Assembly: GCA_947632195.1 (NCBI GenBank)
Contig: CANROE010000007.1
Location: 1-64,000, forward strand
Origin: an uncultured Clostridia bacterium
Lineage (GTDB): Bacteria > Bacillota > Clostridia > Christensenellales > Borkfalkiaceae
Reading direction: 5' to 3'
DNA: 64,000 nt
Shown here: in pieces, positions 16,811 through 25,628 of the stretch
Position numbering within the stretch: the first letter of the stretch is position 1
Layout: each line of letters begins with the position of its first letter
Notes under the pieces: generated by a model
Told to the model about the DNA's origin: nothing
The model's database searches: none
Seen by the model: only the letters and a program-made list of their open reading frames with translations
Translations under genes and position numbers: made by a program

Positions 16811-17775
16811 CTCCTTTCTCCTTTGTTCTTTTTCTGCTCGTCCTTTTCGTAGGCGCGCACGATGCGCATGACGAGCGGATGGCGCACCACGTCCTTTTCG
16901 GTGAGGGTGATAACGGCGATCCCCTCCACGTCTTTGAGAATGGTCACCGCCTGTTTGAGCCCGCTCGTCTTGCCGTCGGGAAGGTCGGTCTGCGTCAAAT
17001 CGCCCGTCACCACCATCTTGCTCCCCTCGCCGAGGCGGGTCAGAAACATCTTCATCTGCTCGCGGGTGCAGTTCTGCGCCTCGTCCAAAATGACAAAGGC
17101 ATTGGAGAGCGTCCTGCCCCGCATATAGGCGAGCGGCGCGACTTCGATCGCCCCCTTTTCGAGCAGCTTTCCATACGTTTCGAGCCCGAACATCTCTTGC
17201 AGCGCGTCATAGAGCGGGCGGAGATAGGGATCGACCTTTGTCTGCAAGTCCCCCGGGAGGAACCCGAGCTTTTCGCCCGCCTCCACGGCGGGACGGGTAA
17301 GAATGATCTTCTCCGTCTCCTTGCTCTTGAAAGCGGCGACGGCGAGACAGACGGCAAGATAGGTCTTGCCCGTGCCCGCAGGTCCCACGCCGAAGGTGAC
17401 CGTGTTCTTCTTGATCGCGGTGACGTATTCCTTTTGCCCCACCGTCTTGCATTTGACGGGCTTTCCCCGCGAAGTGACGGCGACGATATCCTTCATCATG
17501 CCGCCAAAGTCCGCGCTCTTTCCCTCCTTTGCAAGTTCGAGGCAGTATAAAAGATTTCCTTTATCGATACTCTCCCCCGCGCCGAGAATGGAGAGCAGGC
17601 TCTCCACGACCGCCGCGCCGATCTCCGCGCGCTCGCCCTCGAAGGAGATCTTCGTTCCCTCTACATGGGCGGAGAGCCCCAGCTCACGCGTGATGAGATT
17701 GAGATTTTCGTCAAAAACCCCCAATATCTTGGCAAGCTTGTCCAGCTCGCCCGTTTCTACCGTAATGTTTCCCAA
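16807..17775 (-). CDS. phoH: PhoH family ATPase (PhoH-like)
   Basis: Cytosolic P-loop ATPase related to the helicase-like PhoH domain; linked by context to rRNA processing with YbeY. Walker A is GPAGTGKT and Walker B is FVILDEAQN, with a downstream VVTGDLTQTDLP motif. I chose TTG 17775 because AGAGGA lies six bases before it. The ORF-track start (also TTG, 17790) overlaps the yqfD stop and has no binding site. About 322 residues. Confidence 0.93.
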   Translation of the reverse strand: MGNITVETGELDKLAKILGVFDENLNLITRELGLSAHVEGTKISFEGERAEIGAAVVESLLSILGAGESIDKGNLLYCLELAKEGKSADFGGMMKDIVAVTSRGKPVKCKTVGQKEYVTAIKKNTVTFGVGPAGTGKTYLAVCLAVAAFKSKETEKIILTRPAVEAGEKLGFLPGDLQTKVDPYLRPLYDALQEMFGLETYGKLLEKGAIEVAPLAYMRGRTLSNAFVILDEAQNCTREQMKMFLTRLGEGSKMVVTGDLTQTDLPDGKTSGLKQAVTILKDVEGIAVITLTEKDVVRHPLVMRIVRAYEKDEQKKNKGERR

Positions 17776-17786
17776 AACAATTCCTC

Positions 17787-18662
17787 TCAATAAAAGTTGA
17801 GCGCCGCAGAGCGGAATGCCCTGCCCGTGACCGAATATCCCTGCTCCGTCGGGGTGAATTCGAGTTCGCTGTCCCCGCCGAAATCGAGGAGGGCTTGCGC
17901 CCGCGCCTCTTCCTCCGTGCCGCCGTACTCGGCCGAGACGGGATAGGATACGGTGACGCGCGCGATGACGACGACCTCACGCTCCTCCTCCCCATAGACC
18001 GCAAAGGGCCGGACGAGGACCTGTCCTTCTTCGACCTCCTCCCCCGCCGCCGCGCAGGGAGTGCCGCGCAGGACGACGAGCTCCTCGATTTTCCCCGCCG
18101 CAGGGGAGAGCAGCGCAGTGCCCGCAAGGGGAGAGCGTTCGTCGCTCACCCAGACTTCCACGGTCAACACCCCGCCCGAGGCGCGCATTTCGCAAAAGCT
18201 GACGTTCGGGAGGGAGAGAATTTCCGCCGTGCAGGGCGTAAAGTTACGGGGCAGCGCAGAGAGGGGCTTGATCCCCTTTTCGGAGAGGACGGCGCGCACC
18301 TCCCGCTCATAGTATGCCCCGCTGCCCACCACCTCGATACGGAGGACGCGGCTTTGAAACCCCGTCACGCAGAGGGCGAACAGGAGAGCGCCCGCAAGGA
18401 GCCCGATGTGCGCGAGACATTTTTTGTACACAGAAACAAGTCCGCGTGCGCGCACTTCAACGATATTATAGCACGAACCGCGCAAAATTGCAAAAACTTT
18501 TTCACAGTCTTTGCGGGCAACTTCAAAAGAGAGGCCGTTTTTTCCCTCTCTTTTGACGGCAGAGACTGCGACCCCCGCCCGTGCGAGCTTATCCGCCGCC
18601 CGCTCCGCGCTCAAAGAAGTGAGGGTGATACGCACTCTCCCCCATTGACGCAAAAATTTCAT
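17787..18662 (-). CDS. yqfD: Sporulation protein YqfD
   Basis: 291-residue membrane protein of the YqfD/SpoIV family, required for efficient sporulation in Bacillus. One strong transmembrane helix (IGLLAGALLFALCVTGF, about residues 83-99) separates a small cytosolic part from a larger external domain. The ATG at 18662 overlaps the yqfC stop by four bases; the longer ORF start is a shadow of yqfC. The order yqfC-yqfD-phoH is the classical one. Confidence 0.92.
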   Translation of the reverse strand: MKFLRQWGRVRITLTSLSAERAADKLARAGVAVSAVKREGKNGLSFEVARKDCEKVFAILRGSCYNIVEVRARGLVSVYKKCLAHIGLLAGALLFALCVTGFQSRVLRIEVVGSGAYYEREVRAVLSEKGIKPLSALPRNFTPCTAEILSLPNVSFCEMRASGGVLTVEVWVSDERSPLAGTALLSPAAGKIEELVVLRGTPCAAAGEEVEEGQVLVRPFAVYGEEEREVVVIARVTVSYPVSAEYGGTEEEARAQALLDFGGDSELEFTPTEQGYSVTGRAFRSAALNFY

Positions 18663-18910
18663 AGCTTTTCCACCTTGAAAATTTCGCCCTTGACGGCGGC
18701 GTCTCCCCCGCCGTACTTGCCGAGAGAGAGATCCCTCCCCTCCACGCGCACGCCCCCCTTTCTGCCGCGCAGGACGATGAGGGAAGTTGTGAAGGTATCG
18801 AGCCGTTTGACGTTTTGAAAGTATCCGCCCTGCCCCTCGACGACGGTGTACTGCACACAATTTCCCACTTCCGCGCCGAGCGATTTTACGATCTCCGCAA
18901 AGAATCTCAT
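18659..18910 (-). CDS. yqfC: Sporulation protein YqfC (YabP/YqfC family)
   Basis: 83 residues, about the family length. It contains a beta-rich YabP-like segment (YTVVEGQGGYFQNVKRLDTF and LSLGKYGGGDAAVKGEI). First gene of the operon. Upstream on the minus strand GCATAAAAT lies 7 bases before the ATG, resembling the -10 of a sigma-E type sporulation promoter, which would fit the family's mother-cell expression. The ribosome binding site is weak (AGGGA close to the ATG). Confidence 0.88.
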   Translation of the reverse strand: MRFFAEIVKSLGAEVGNCVQYTVVEGQGGYFQNVKRLDTFTTSLIVLRGRKGGVRVEGRDLSLGKYGGGDAAVKGEIFKVEKL

Positions 18911-18961
18911 ATTCCCTATTTTATGCGTGCGGGGAGCGGAAAATAACGGGATAAAAACAAG

Positions 18962-19001
18962 GCGGGCGGGGGCGCTTCTTTTACGAAACGCCCCCGCCCG
19001 C
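18962..19001. terminator. GC-rich hairpin with conserved loop (left copy)
   Basis: GCGGGCGGGGGCG pairs with CGCCCCCGCCCGC around a loop with TTCTTTTACGAAA. A near-identical hairpin is at 22021-22058 in the same orientation, so the pair brackets the LRR-lipoprotein/XRE module. Likely transcription end of the lipoprotein gene. Confidence 0.6.
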
Positions 19002-19021
19002 AGCGGAAAATCGGCGATCTC

Positions 19022-21706
19022 CTAAGTTTTCGGTTTTTCCCATTCCTCCGCTTTGTTCTCTTCGCTATAATGCCACCAATGGCCGCTTTCTTTCCATTGC
19101 TCCTGCGTCGGCGCAGTTTCGGAGTAATAATACAACAAATCGGCGGAAATGTTTGAACTTCCCTTGACCTTTTTCCACTCGGACACATCGCCCGCATAGC
19201 ATATGGCTTGAAGCTTATTGCAATTCATAAAACATTTTCCCCCGATTTCAACCATCTCCTTCGGTAAAAACACTCTTTTCAAATTGCTTTCCGCGAATGC
19301 GTATTGATAGATCGCATACTCTTTCCCGCCCGGAGACTTCTGCGGAAGCGCGATCTCTTCCTCCTCGCCTATGTAAGCGAGAAGCAAACATTCCTCTTCC
19401 GTCTCATAAAAAAGAAATCCGTCTTTGACGATCTGTCTGCTCTCCCCCGCTGCTTGATAAACATTTCTGGCATATTCCGCGACCCTGCCGTTTCCGCTCT
19501 CCCCTCCTGTTACGGAAAGAGCGGAGCGGTTATACACCTCTATCAACTTATAGCAATTCCCAAAGGCGCTTTCCCCTACCTTTGCGGTCCCGCTGCCGAG
19601 AGTGACCGACGTTAAATTGAGACAATTATAAAACGCTTCTTTGCCGATCTCCGTCACACTGTCCGGTATTTCAACGTGCAGAAGGCCACCGCAATTATGA
19701 AAGGCTCCTTCGCCGATCACGGTCAAACGATTGCCAAATTCAACGTTCAAAAGGTTGCTGCAATTATAAAACGCCTCTTTGCCGATCTCCGTCACCCCCT
19801 CGCCGAGGGTGACGTTTTTCAAGTCATCGCGCCCGTAAAAGGCTTTTTGATAGACGGCATAGTCTTTCCCGTCGGGCGAATGATCGGGCAGGGAAAGCTC
19901 CGCTGCATTCCCGTAATAGTCGAGCAAAACCGCCCCTTTCTCATCTTCGTAGAAAAGGGTCTCTTCGGCGGTGACCGTCTGTCTGCTGCTCTCGTCGGCC
20001 AAATAAACGGCTTTCGCATACAGACAAACTTTCCCGTTCTTTTCCTCCCCCTTTTGAAGCGTCAATCCGGAACGGTTCCACACTTCCACCAAACGGTAAC
20101 AATTCTCAAACGCATCGGAGCCGATCTCTTTGACCCCGCTTCCGATCTTTGCTTGCGTGATCCTGACGCAACCGTTGAATGCCGAACTCCCGATTTTTGT
20201 TACACGGTCGGGCACCGTGATACTTCTAAGTGAAACGCAAGAAACAAAAGTGCTGTTTCCGATCTCTTCTATGCCTTCCGGTAGCACGATCTCTTCCAAT
20301 GCGCGACAACCCGCAAACGCCGACTCGCCGATCTCCGTCACTCCCTGCGGAAACGCAATTCCCGTGAGCGAGCTGCAATCGGAAAACGCGCTCCTGCCGA
20401 TTTTCGCTATGCTGTCCGGAAGAGTCACGGAAGTAAGGTTTTTTGCACCCGAAAAGGCAGACGCGCCAATCTCCTCCCCGCTTGTCAAAACCACCTTTTC
20501 CAGATTCGCCTTGGTGATCAACGGAATGACAGAGGTGGGCATTGTCGCTGTTTTTATCTTGTCGCAGCCATAAAAGATTTGGTCTCCGATCCAAGTCACG
20601 CTGTCGGGGATGACGATTTGCTCAAGATTGCTGCAACAGTAAAATACAGATCTCCCGAATTTTACTACGCCGCCGAAAATTTGTATGGACATAAGCCCAT
20701 CGCAACCTGAAAACGCCTCTTGCCCGATGTATAAAGTTTCCTCGGAGATGGAAAGCGAAGAGATCGCTTCGCAGCCGTAAGCGGCTTTATCGGCGATCAA
20801 CCTCGTTCCCTCTTCAAGCGTAAATTCTCCCTTCGCGGAGTTTTTCGCTTTCAGCAGACAGCCGTCGAGATAGAGCGCACCGTTGCGCCAATTTGCCGGA
20901 TCGTTATAAAATGCAGTATCCCAAAAAACGTCCTCTCCGATACTTTTTACACTTTGCGGAATGGAGAATGTATCCAGCGAGCTACAGCCGAAAAACGCAT
21001 ACCCTCCAAGCGATATAACTTTTTCCGGAATAAATATATTCTTGAGAGAATCACAGTATTGGAAGGCATAGCGGCCGACGGAAACCACACTTTCGGGCAG
21101 CGTGACTTCGGAAAGCGAACTGCAATAGGAAAAGGCATATGCTCTGATTTCGGCGATCCCCTCGCCGAGCGTCACTTCGGAAAGTTGTTCACATCCCGAA
21201 AAAACGTTCCACCTAAGTTCTCCGACGCTCCCGGGAATGTCTGCCTGCGTTAAATTTTTGCAGGCGCGGAAGGCGTTGTCACCCAGGGAGACCACGCTGT
21301 CGGGAAGCGTAATGCCCGTTAAACCGCTCTCCGAAAAAGCGTGATTGCCGATGAGCGTCACGCTGTCGGGAATTTCGATCTCCGTCAAGCCCTTGCAACC
21401 CGAAAATGCGTTCGGTCCGATCCATGTGATACTTTGCGGAATAGTGACGCGGGTGATCTGCCCGCAGCCCGAAAAAGCCTCTTTCCCGATCCTTGTAACG
21501 GGCTTTTCTTCAAACCTTTCCGGAATTACGATTTCCGCCCCTTCATAAGTTCCGATTCCGCAAACCGTATATCCATCCTCTTGCTCTTGCAGGCAAAGTC
21601 CGCTTTCGGTGTAAACCGTTCTTGTTTTTTGGGCGCAGGCGGAAAGACCGAGCCCAGCAGCCGCAATCAGAAAAAATAGCGAAAAAATAATAATTTTATT
21701 CTTCAT
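19022..21706 (-). CDS. Large BspA-type leucine-rich-repeat lipoprotein
   Basis: 894-residue predicted surface lipoprotein. The signal peptide ends in lipobox LSAC (Cys24). There is no collagen tract. At least 25 BspA/LRR_5 repeats follow (patterns such as IPDSVTxIGxxAFxxC), broken by a few non-repeat inserts, for example around DYYGNAAELSLPDHSPDG. The C-terminus is hydrophilic and not LPXTG-like. Transcribed from a promoter whose 17-base spacer contains an operator; the neighbouring divergent XRE gene is the obvious regulator. Probable adhesin or host-surface interaction protein (inference from family). Confidence 0.88.
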   Translation of the reverse strand: MKNKIIIFSLFFLIAAAGLGLSACAQKTRTVYTESGLCLQEQEDGYTVCGIGTYEGAEIVIPERFEEKPVTRIGKEAFSGCGQITRVTIPQSITWIGPNAFSGCKGLTEIEIPDSVTLIGNHAFSESGLTGITLPDSVVSLGDNAFRACKNLTQADIPGSVGELRWNVFSGCEQLSEVTLGEGIAEIRAYAFSYCSSLSEVTLPESVVSVGRYAFQYCDSLKNIFIPEKVISLGGYAFFGCSSLDTFSIPQSVKSIGEDVFWDTAFYNDPANWRNGALYLDGCLLKAKNSAKGEFTLEEGTRLIADKAAYGCEAISSLSISEETLYIGQEAFSGCDGLMSIQIFGGVVKFGRSVFYCCSNLEQIVIPDSVTWIGDQIFYGCDKIKTATMPTSVIPLITKANLEKVVLTSGEEIGASAFSGAKNLTSVTLPDSIAKIGRSAFSDCSSLTGIAFPQGVTEIGESAFAGCRALEEIVLPEGIEEIGNSTFVSCVSLRSITVPDRVTKIGSSAFNGCVRITQAKIGSGVKEIGSDAFENCYRLVEVWNRSGLTLQKGEEKNGKVCLYAKAVYLADESSRQTVTAEETLFYEDEKGAVLLDYYGNAAELSLPDHSPDGKDYAVYQKAFYGRDDLKNVTLGEGVTEIGKEAFYNCSNLLNVEFGNRLTVIGEGAFHNCGGLLHVEIPDSVTEIGKEAFYNCLNLTSVTLGSGTAKVGESAFGNCYKLIEVYNRSALSVTGGESGNGRVAEYARNVYQAAGESRQIVKDGFLFYETEEECLLLAYIGEEEEIALPQKSPGGKEYAIYQYAFAESNLKRVFLPKEMVEIGGKCFMNCNKLQAICYAGDVSEWKKVKGSSNISADLLYYYSETAPTQEQWKESGHWWHYSEENKAEEWEKPKT

Positions 21707-21725
21707 GTTTCCTCCGTATAAATTG

Positions 21726-21781
21726 ATTATATGCTAATAATAATTAGAAGTCAAGCAAAAAACACTAATTATTATTAGAAT
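21726..21781. promoter_or_regulatory. Divergent LRR-lipoprotein/XRE promoters with paired operators
   Basis: Minus strand: TTGACT (21749-21754), 17 bases, TATAAT (21726-21731) for the lipoprotein gene. CTAATAATAATTAG (21734-21747) fills its spacer. The exact reverse complement CTAATTATTATTAG (21765-21778) overlaps the -10 TAGAAT (21776-21781) of the plus-strand XRE gene. This is a symmetric operator pair for a dimeric repressor that could act on both promoters. Confidence 0.75.
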
Positions 21782-21787
21782 GATTTT

Positions 21788-22012
21788 ATGGAGGAGTTCA
21801 ACAGGACGCTGTTTGCGGAGCGCTTGAAAGAGTTGCGCACGGAAAAAAACATCGGGCAAAACGCCCTTGCCAAGGCGCTGAATTTGAGCAACGCCTCCGT
21901 AAGTTATTGGGAGACAGGCAAACAAGTGCCCTCTGCGGAAGTGATTTATAAGCTCGCGCGGTTTTTTGACGTGAGCGCGGATTTTTTGCTTGGATTAAAG
22001 GAAGATTATTGA
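21788..22012 (+). CDS. Small XRE-family transcriptional regulator
   Basis: 74 residues, almost entirely a Cro/CI-type helix-turn-helix: RLKELRTEKNIGQNALAKAL, then SNASVSYWETGKQVPS with the recognition helix. No separate effector domain is present. There is no ribosome binding site; the ATG is the seventh base after TAGAAT, so the mRNA is predicted leaderless. It probably represses its own gene and the divergent lipoprotein gene through the paired operators. Confidence 0.9.
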   Translation: MEEFNRTLFAERLKELRTEKNIGQNALAKALNLSNASVSYWETGKQVPSAEVIYKLARFFDVSADFLLGLKEDY

Positions 22013-22020
22013 TTTTTTTC

Positions 22021-22058
22021 GCAGGCGGGGCGTTTCTTTTACGAAACGCCCCGCCTGC
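22021..22058. terminator. GC-rich hairpin with conserved loop (right copy)
   Basis: GCAGGCGGGGCGTTTC pairs with GAAACGCCCCGCCTGC (16 bp, loop TTTTAC). It shares the TTCTTTTACGAAACG core with the hairpin at 18962-19001. It lies just after the XRE stop. Confidence 0.6.
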
Positions 22059-22089
22059 GGCCTCATTTATGGAACGAACGCAAAAAATA

Positions 22090-22113
22090 AGCGCCTTCCG
22101 AGGGGAAGGCGCT
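22090..22113 (-). terminator. gap terminator
   Basis: AGCGCCTTCC pairs with GGAAGGCGCT and is followed on the minus strand by TATTTTTTG; 27 bases after the gap stop. Confidence 0.85.
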
Positions 22114-22139
22114 CTTTATTCAACCAATTCAGCTGAAAA

Positions 22140-23162
22140 TTACAGCTCGGCGAAGTACTTGATGGTGCGGACCATCTGAGAAGTGTAGGAGTTCTCGTTG
22201 TCGTACCAAGCGACGACCTGTACCTGATAGGTGTCGTCGTCGATCTTCGTGACCATCGTCTGGGTGGCGTCGAAAATGGAGCCGTGGGTCTCGCCGATGA
22301 TGTCGGAGGAGACGAGCTGTTCTTCGGTGTAGCCGAAGGATGCGGAAGCGGCGGCCTTCATAGCGGCGTTGATGCTCTCTTTCGTAACGTCCTTGCCCTT
22401 GACGACTGCAACCAAAATCGTGGTGGAGCCGGTGGGAACGGGCACGCGCTGTGCGGAGCCGATGAGCTTTCCTTTGAGCTCGGGAATGACGAGACCGATC
22501 GCCTTTGCAGCGCCCGTGGAGTTGGGAACGATGTTGACGGCTGCAGCGCGCGCTCTTCTCAAATCACCCTTTCTGTGAGGTCCGTCGAGCACCATCTGGT
22601 CGCCCGTGAACGCATGGACGGTGGTCATGATGCCGCTGACGATGGGATATGCATTGTTGAGCGTATATGCCATGGGAGCAAGGCAGTTGGTGGTGCAGGA
22701 AGCTGCGGAGATGATGGTGTCGGCAGCGGTGAGTTTCTTCTCATTGACGCCATAGACGATGGTGGGAAGATCGTTGCCCGCAGGAGCGGAAATGACGACC
22801 TTCTTTGCACCTGCGTCGATGTGCGCCTGGCTCTTTTCCTTGGAGCAATAGAACCCCGTGCATTCGAGCACGACGTCTACGCCGATCTCCTTCCAGGGAA
22901 GGTTGACCGCGTCCTTCTCTTTGTAGATGGTGATGGTCTTGCCGCAGACGGTGATGGTGCCCGCTTCGTCGTCCGCCGAGACGGTATCCGCATGTTCATA
23001 TCTGCCCTGTGCGGAGTCATACTTCAAGAGGTGTGCGAGCATGGTGGGGCTGGTGAGGTCGTTGATGGCGACGATCTCATACCCTTCCGCGCCGAACATC
23101 TGGCGGAACGCGAGGCGGCCGATGCGGCCGAATCCGTTGATTGCAACTCTTACATTTGCCAT
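22140..23162 (-). CDS. gap: Glyceraldehyde-3-phosphate dehydrogenase, type I
   Basis: Converts glyceraldehyde-3-phosphate, NAD and phosphate to 1,3-bisphosphoglycerate. Length (340) is normal. The Rossmann start is [11 protein letters not shown]. The catalytic Cys is in [13 protein letters not shown] (about 152) and the catalytic His in [18 protein letters not shown] is near the C-terminus. AGGA precedes the ATG. It is monocistronic, with its own strong promoter and terminator. Confidence 0.98.
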   Translation of the reverse strand: MANVRVAINGFGRIGRLAFRQMFGAEGYEIVAINDLTSPTMLAHLLKYDSAQGRYEHADTVSADDEAGTITVCGKTITIYKEKDAVNLPWKEIGVDVVLECTGFYCSKEKSQAHIDAGAKKVVISAPAGNDLPTIVYGVNEKKLTAADTIISAASCTTNCLAPMAYTLNNAYPIVSGIMTTVHAFTGDQMVLDGPHRKGDLRRARAAAVNIVPNSTGAAKAIGLVIPELKGKLIGSAQRVPVPTGSTTILVAVVKGKDVTKESINAAMKAAASASFGYTEEQLVSSDIIGETHGSIFDATQTMVTKIDDDTYQVQVVAWYDNENSYTSQMVRTIKYFAEL

Positions 23163-23218
23163 AATAAAAAATCCTCCGATATGGCTTCCCTTTCCGAGAC
23201 GCCTATTTTCACGCTAAC

Positions 23219-23247
23219 ATTCTAACACACTTTTTTTTGTCCGTCAA
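23219..23247 (-). promoter_or_regulatory. gap promoter
   Basis: Minus-strand TTGACG (23242-23247), 17 bases, TAGAAT (23219-23224), about 55 bases upstream of the start codon. Confidence 0.75.
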
Positions 23248-23380
23248 GATTCTTTTGGCAATTTTTTCTTTTTTTGTATGACTTGCAACGCCGCGTCCGA
23301 CAAAATATCGCCGAAATATACAAAAAACGGCGGACGCAAGCAAGAGCGGAGGGCATAGCATAGCGGCGGAGGTAATCGTT

Positions 23381-24004
23381 ATGCAACTTTCTTTGCTCCC
23401 CGGAAAACCCGTTTTCTCCCGCGAGGGGAAAGAGCTCGGGTATGTGAAATGCGCATACATATGCAAAAATCAAAGAGATTTAGCCTGCCTCGTCTGCGTT
23501 GACGGCGAGGAAGAGGAATTTATTCTGCCCGCAAAGGAGCTCACCTTCTCCGATGACAAAGTCTGCGCGGGGAAAGCCCGCCTCAAAGCGCCTTCGGGGC
23601 TCCCCTGCCCCGTCGGAAAGGCGGTGTTCGACCGAGAGGGGCGTTTTCTCGGCCGCTGCAACGGCTACGACACGGACGGTACGCTCTCGGTGTGGAACGG
23701 GGGCGCACAGACGCTGCCCGCCGCCCGCATTTGTCTGGGGGACGCGGTCATTGCCGCTTTCCCCTCCCAAAGAGAGAAAAAAGTGGCCCGCACTGCGCAA
23801 AACGCAATACGGGTCGATAAAAAGGACAAAAGAACTGACGATGTGGCGTCCGGACGGGAGGAGTTCGGCGTGCTCGGACGGCAGGTAAAAAAGCCCGTGG
23901 AGGGCGTTGCGGCGCCCGGGGAGACGGTGACCCCCGCCACCTTAAAGCGGGCGCGGGAAAACAACAAACTTTTGGAGCTCGCCGCAAATACGCTCACGCA
24001 ATGA
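23381..24004 (+). CDS. PRC-barrel-like protein
   Basis: 207-residue soluble protein. Two related beta-barrel-like repeats each open with a GKPVFSREGKELG-type motif (about residues 8-20 and 78-92), characteristic of PRC-barrel domains. A basic, low-complexity C-terminal tail follows. PRC-barrel proteins bind RNA-processing or membrane partners in different systems; the role here is unknown. GGAGG lies eight bases before the ATG. It diverges from gap and ends at the terminator at 24014. Confidence 0.65.
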   Translation: MQLSLLPGKPVFSREGKELGYVKCAYICKNQRDLACLVCVDGEEEEFILPAKELTFSDDKVCAGKARLKAPSGLPCPVGKAVFDREGRFLGRCNGYDTDGTLSVWNGGAQTLPAARICLGDAVIAAFPSQREKKVARTAQNAIRVDKKDKRTDDVASGREEFGVLGRQVKKPVEGVAAPGETVTPATLKRARENNKLLELAANTLTQ

Positions 24005-24013
24005 GCGCTTTCC

Positions 24014-24056
24014 GCCGCTCCGTCCGCTCGCCCAAAAAGGACGGGCGGCTTTTTTA
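24014..24056 (+). terminator. Terminator of the PRC-barrel gene
   Basis: GCCGCTCCGTCC pairs (one bulge) with GGACGGGCGGC and is followed by TTTTTTAT. It overlaps the end of the convergent pyrE gene. Confidence 0.75.
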
Positions 24057-24707
24057 TGCGCCGTAACGGGCGCGGTATTCCTTCATCGCGGAGAGATACT
24101 CTCTCCCCCCGATGACTCCCTCTTCGATGGCCCCGATGATGTCCTCCGCCGTGACGATGGAATAGACGGGAACGCCGTAGGCCTCATACACTTCTTCGAC
24201 GGCGGACTTCTCCCCCGTCCCCTTCTCCTGCCGGTCGACGGAGATGATCATGGCGGCGATGTTGACCTTCGCCTCCTGTTCGAGCTTGGGCAGAATTTCG
24301 CGGAACGCCTTGCCCGAAGTCATCACGTCCTCGATGAGACAGACGCTGTCGCCGTCGCTAAGGGGGTGTCCCACGAACAGGCCGCCCTCGCCGTGATCCT
24401 TTGCCTCTTTCCGGTCGAAACAGAATCCCACGTCCACGCCGTGGCGCTCCGCAAGCGCGATGGCGGTGGATACGGCGAGCGGGATCCCCTTATACGCGGG
24501 CCCGACGAGCACGTCCGCCTCTATGCCGTGCGCCGAATAGCACTCGGCGTAGTATTCCCCGAGGCGGGCGATCTGGCTGCCCGTGCGGTATTTCCCCGTA
24601 TTGATGAAATAGGGCGCCTTTCTTCCGCTCTTTAAGGTGAAGTCCCCGAACAGGAGCACCTCGTTTTCCACCATGAATTTGATAAACCGTTGCTTATAAT
24701 TCAGCAT
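24054..24707 (-). CDS. pyrE: Orotate phosphoribosyltransferase
   Basis: Transfers the phosphoribosyl group of PRPP to orotate to make OMP. The PRPP loop is VCLIEDVMTSG (about residue 120). The ATG at 24707 is preceded by GAGGAG at five bases; the ORF-track start (GTG 24713) is inside that site. About 217 residues. Last gene of the pyr operon, nine bases after pyrD. Confidence 0.95.
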   Translation of the reverse strand: MLNYKQRFIKFMVENEVLLFGDFTLKSGRKAPYFINTGKYRTGSQIARLGEYYAECYSAHGIEADVLVGPAYKGIPLAVSTAIALAERHGVDVGFCFDRKEAKDHGEGGLFVGHPLSDGDSVCLIEDVMTSGKAFREILPKLEQEAKVNIAAMIISVDRQEKGTGEKSAVEEVYEAYGVPVYSIVTAEDIIGAIEEGVIGGREYLSAMKEYRARYGA

Positions 24708-24716
24708 AAACACTCC

Positions 24717-25628
24717 TCAGCCGTTCATTTTGACCGCGCCCACGAGGTCGGAAATGCGCTCCACACCGTGGTAATCGCACCATTTTTCCATACCGTCTAT
24801 GATTTTGGGGCAGGCAAGGGCGTCGGTAAAGTTCTGCGTGCCCACCTCGACGGCAGTCGCGCCCGCCATGAGAAACTCGATCGCGTCCTCGGCGGTGACG
24901 ATCCCCCCCATGCCGACGACGGGGATACTCACCGCATGGGCGGCCTCGTACACCATGCGCACGGCGATGGGCTTGATGCCCGCGCCAGAAACGCCGCCCG
25001 TGTTGTTTGCAAGAAGGGGGCGCCGCTTTTCGATGTCGATGACCATGCCCGTGAAGGTGTTGACGAGGGAAATTCCGTCCGCGCCGCCTCGTTCCGCCGC
25101 CCGCGCATTCTCGGCAATGTTCTCCACGTTGGGGGAGAGTTTTACGAGGAGCGGCGTGCGCTTTAATGCGCTTTTTGCAATACGGGTGACGTTTTCCACG
25201 TTTTCGGGTCTGACGCCGAGCGCCATTCCCCCGCATTTGACGTTGGGGCAGGAGATGTTGAGTTCGACAAAATCGACGAGCTCGTCGAGCCGCGCGCAGA
25301 TGGTTCCGTACTCCTCCGTCTCCCGTCCCGCGACGTTCGCGATGACGCGGGTCTTGCCTTTCAGCCACGCCAGATCGTGCTCGATGAAGTGCCCGACGCC
25401 GGGGTTTTGCAGCCCAACGGCGTTGAGAATGACGCCCCTGCTCTCCGCAATGCGGGGCACGGGGTTGCCGAGGCGGGGTTCAAGGGTGAGGCCCTTGGTG
25501 CACACCGCGCCGAGTATGGAAATATCGTACAGTTCGTTGAATTCCCGCCCGAATCCGAAGGTGCCCGAGGCGGGAATGACGGGGTTTTTGAGTTCCACGC
25601 CGCAAAGGTTTACCCGAAGATCGCTCAT
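24717..25628 (-). CDS. pyrD: Dihydroorotate dehydrogenase B, catalytic subunit
   Basis: Type 1B NAD-linked enzyme oxidising dihydroorotate to orotate, working with PyrK. 303 residues; FMN barrel with NAVGLQNPG, the catalytic-Cys region ELNISCPNVKCGG, and GMGGIVTAEDA. The start overlaps the pyrK stop (ATGA). Confidence 0.95.
   Translation of the reverse strand: MSDLRVNLCGVELKNPVIPASGTFGFGREFNELYDISILGAVCTKGLTLEPRLGNPVPRIAESRGVILNAVGLQNPGVGHFIEHDLAWLKGKTRVIANVAGRETEEYGTICARLDELVDFVELNISCPNVKCGGMALGVRPENVENVTRIAKSALKRTPLLVKLSPNVENIAENARAAERGGADGISLVNTFTGMVIDIEKRRPLLANNTGGVSGAGIKPIAVRMVYEAAHAVSIPVVGMGGIVTAEDAIEFLMAGATAVEVGTQNFTDALACPKIIDGMEKWCDYHGVERISDLVGAVKMNG

Noticed and set aside
15041-16852. 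603-codon plus-strand ORF opposite the HD phosphohydrolase and ybeY
   Set aside because: Shadow of real genes; charged, compositionally odd translation without family motifs.
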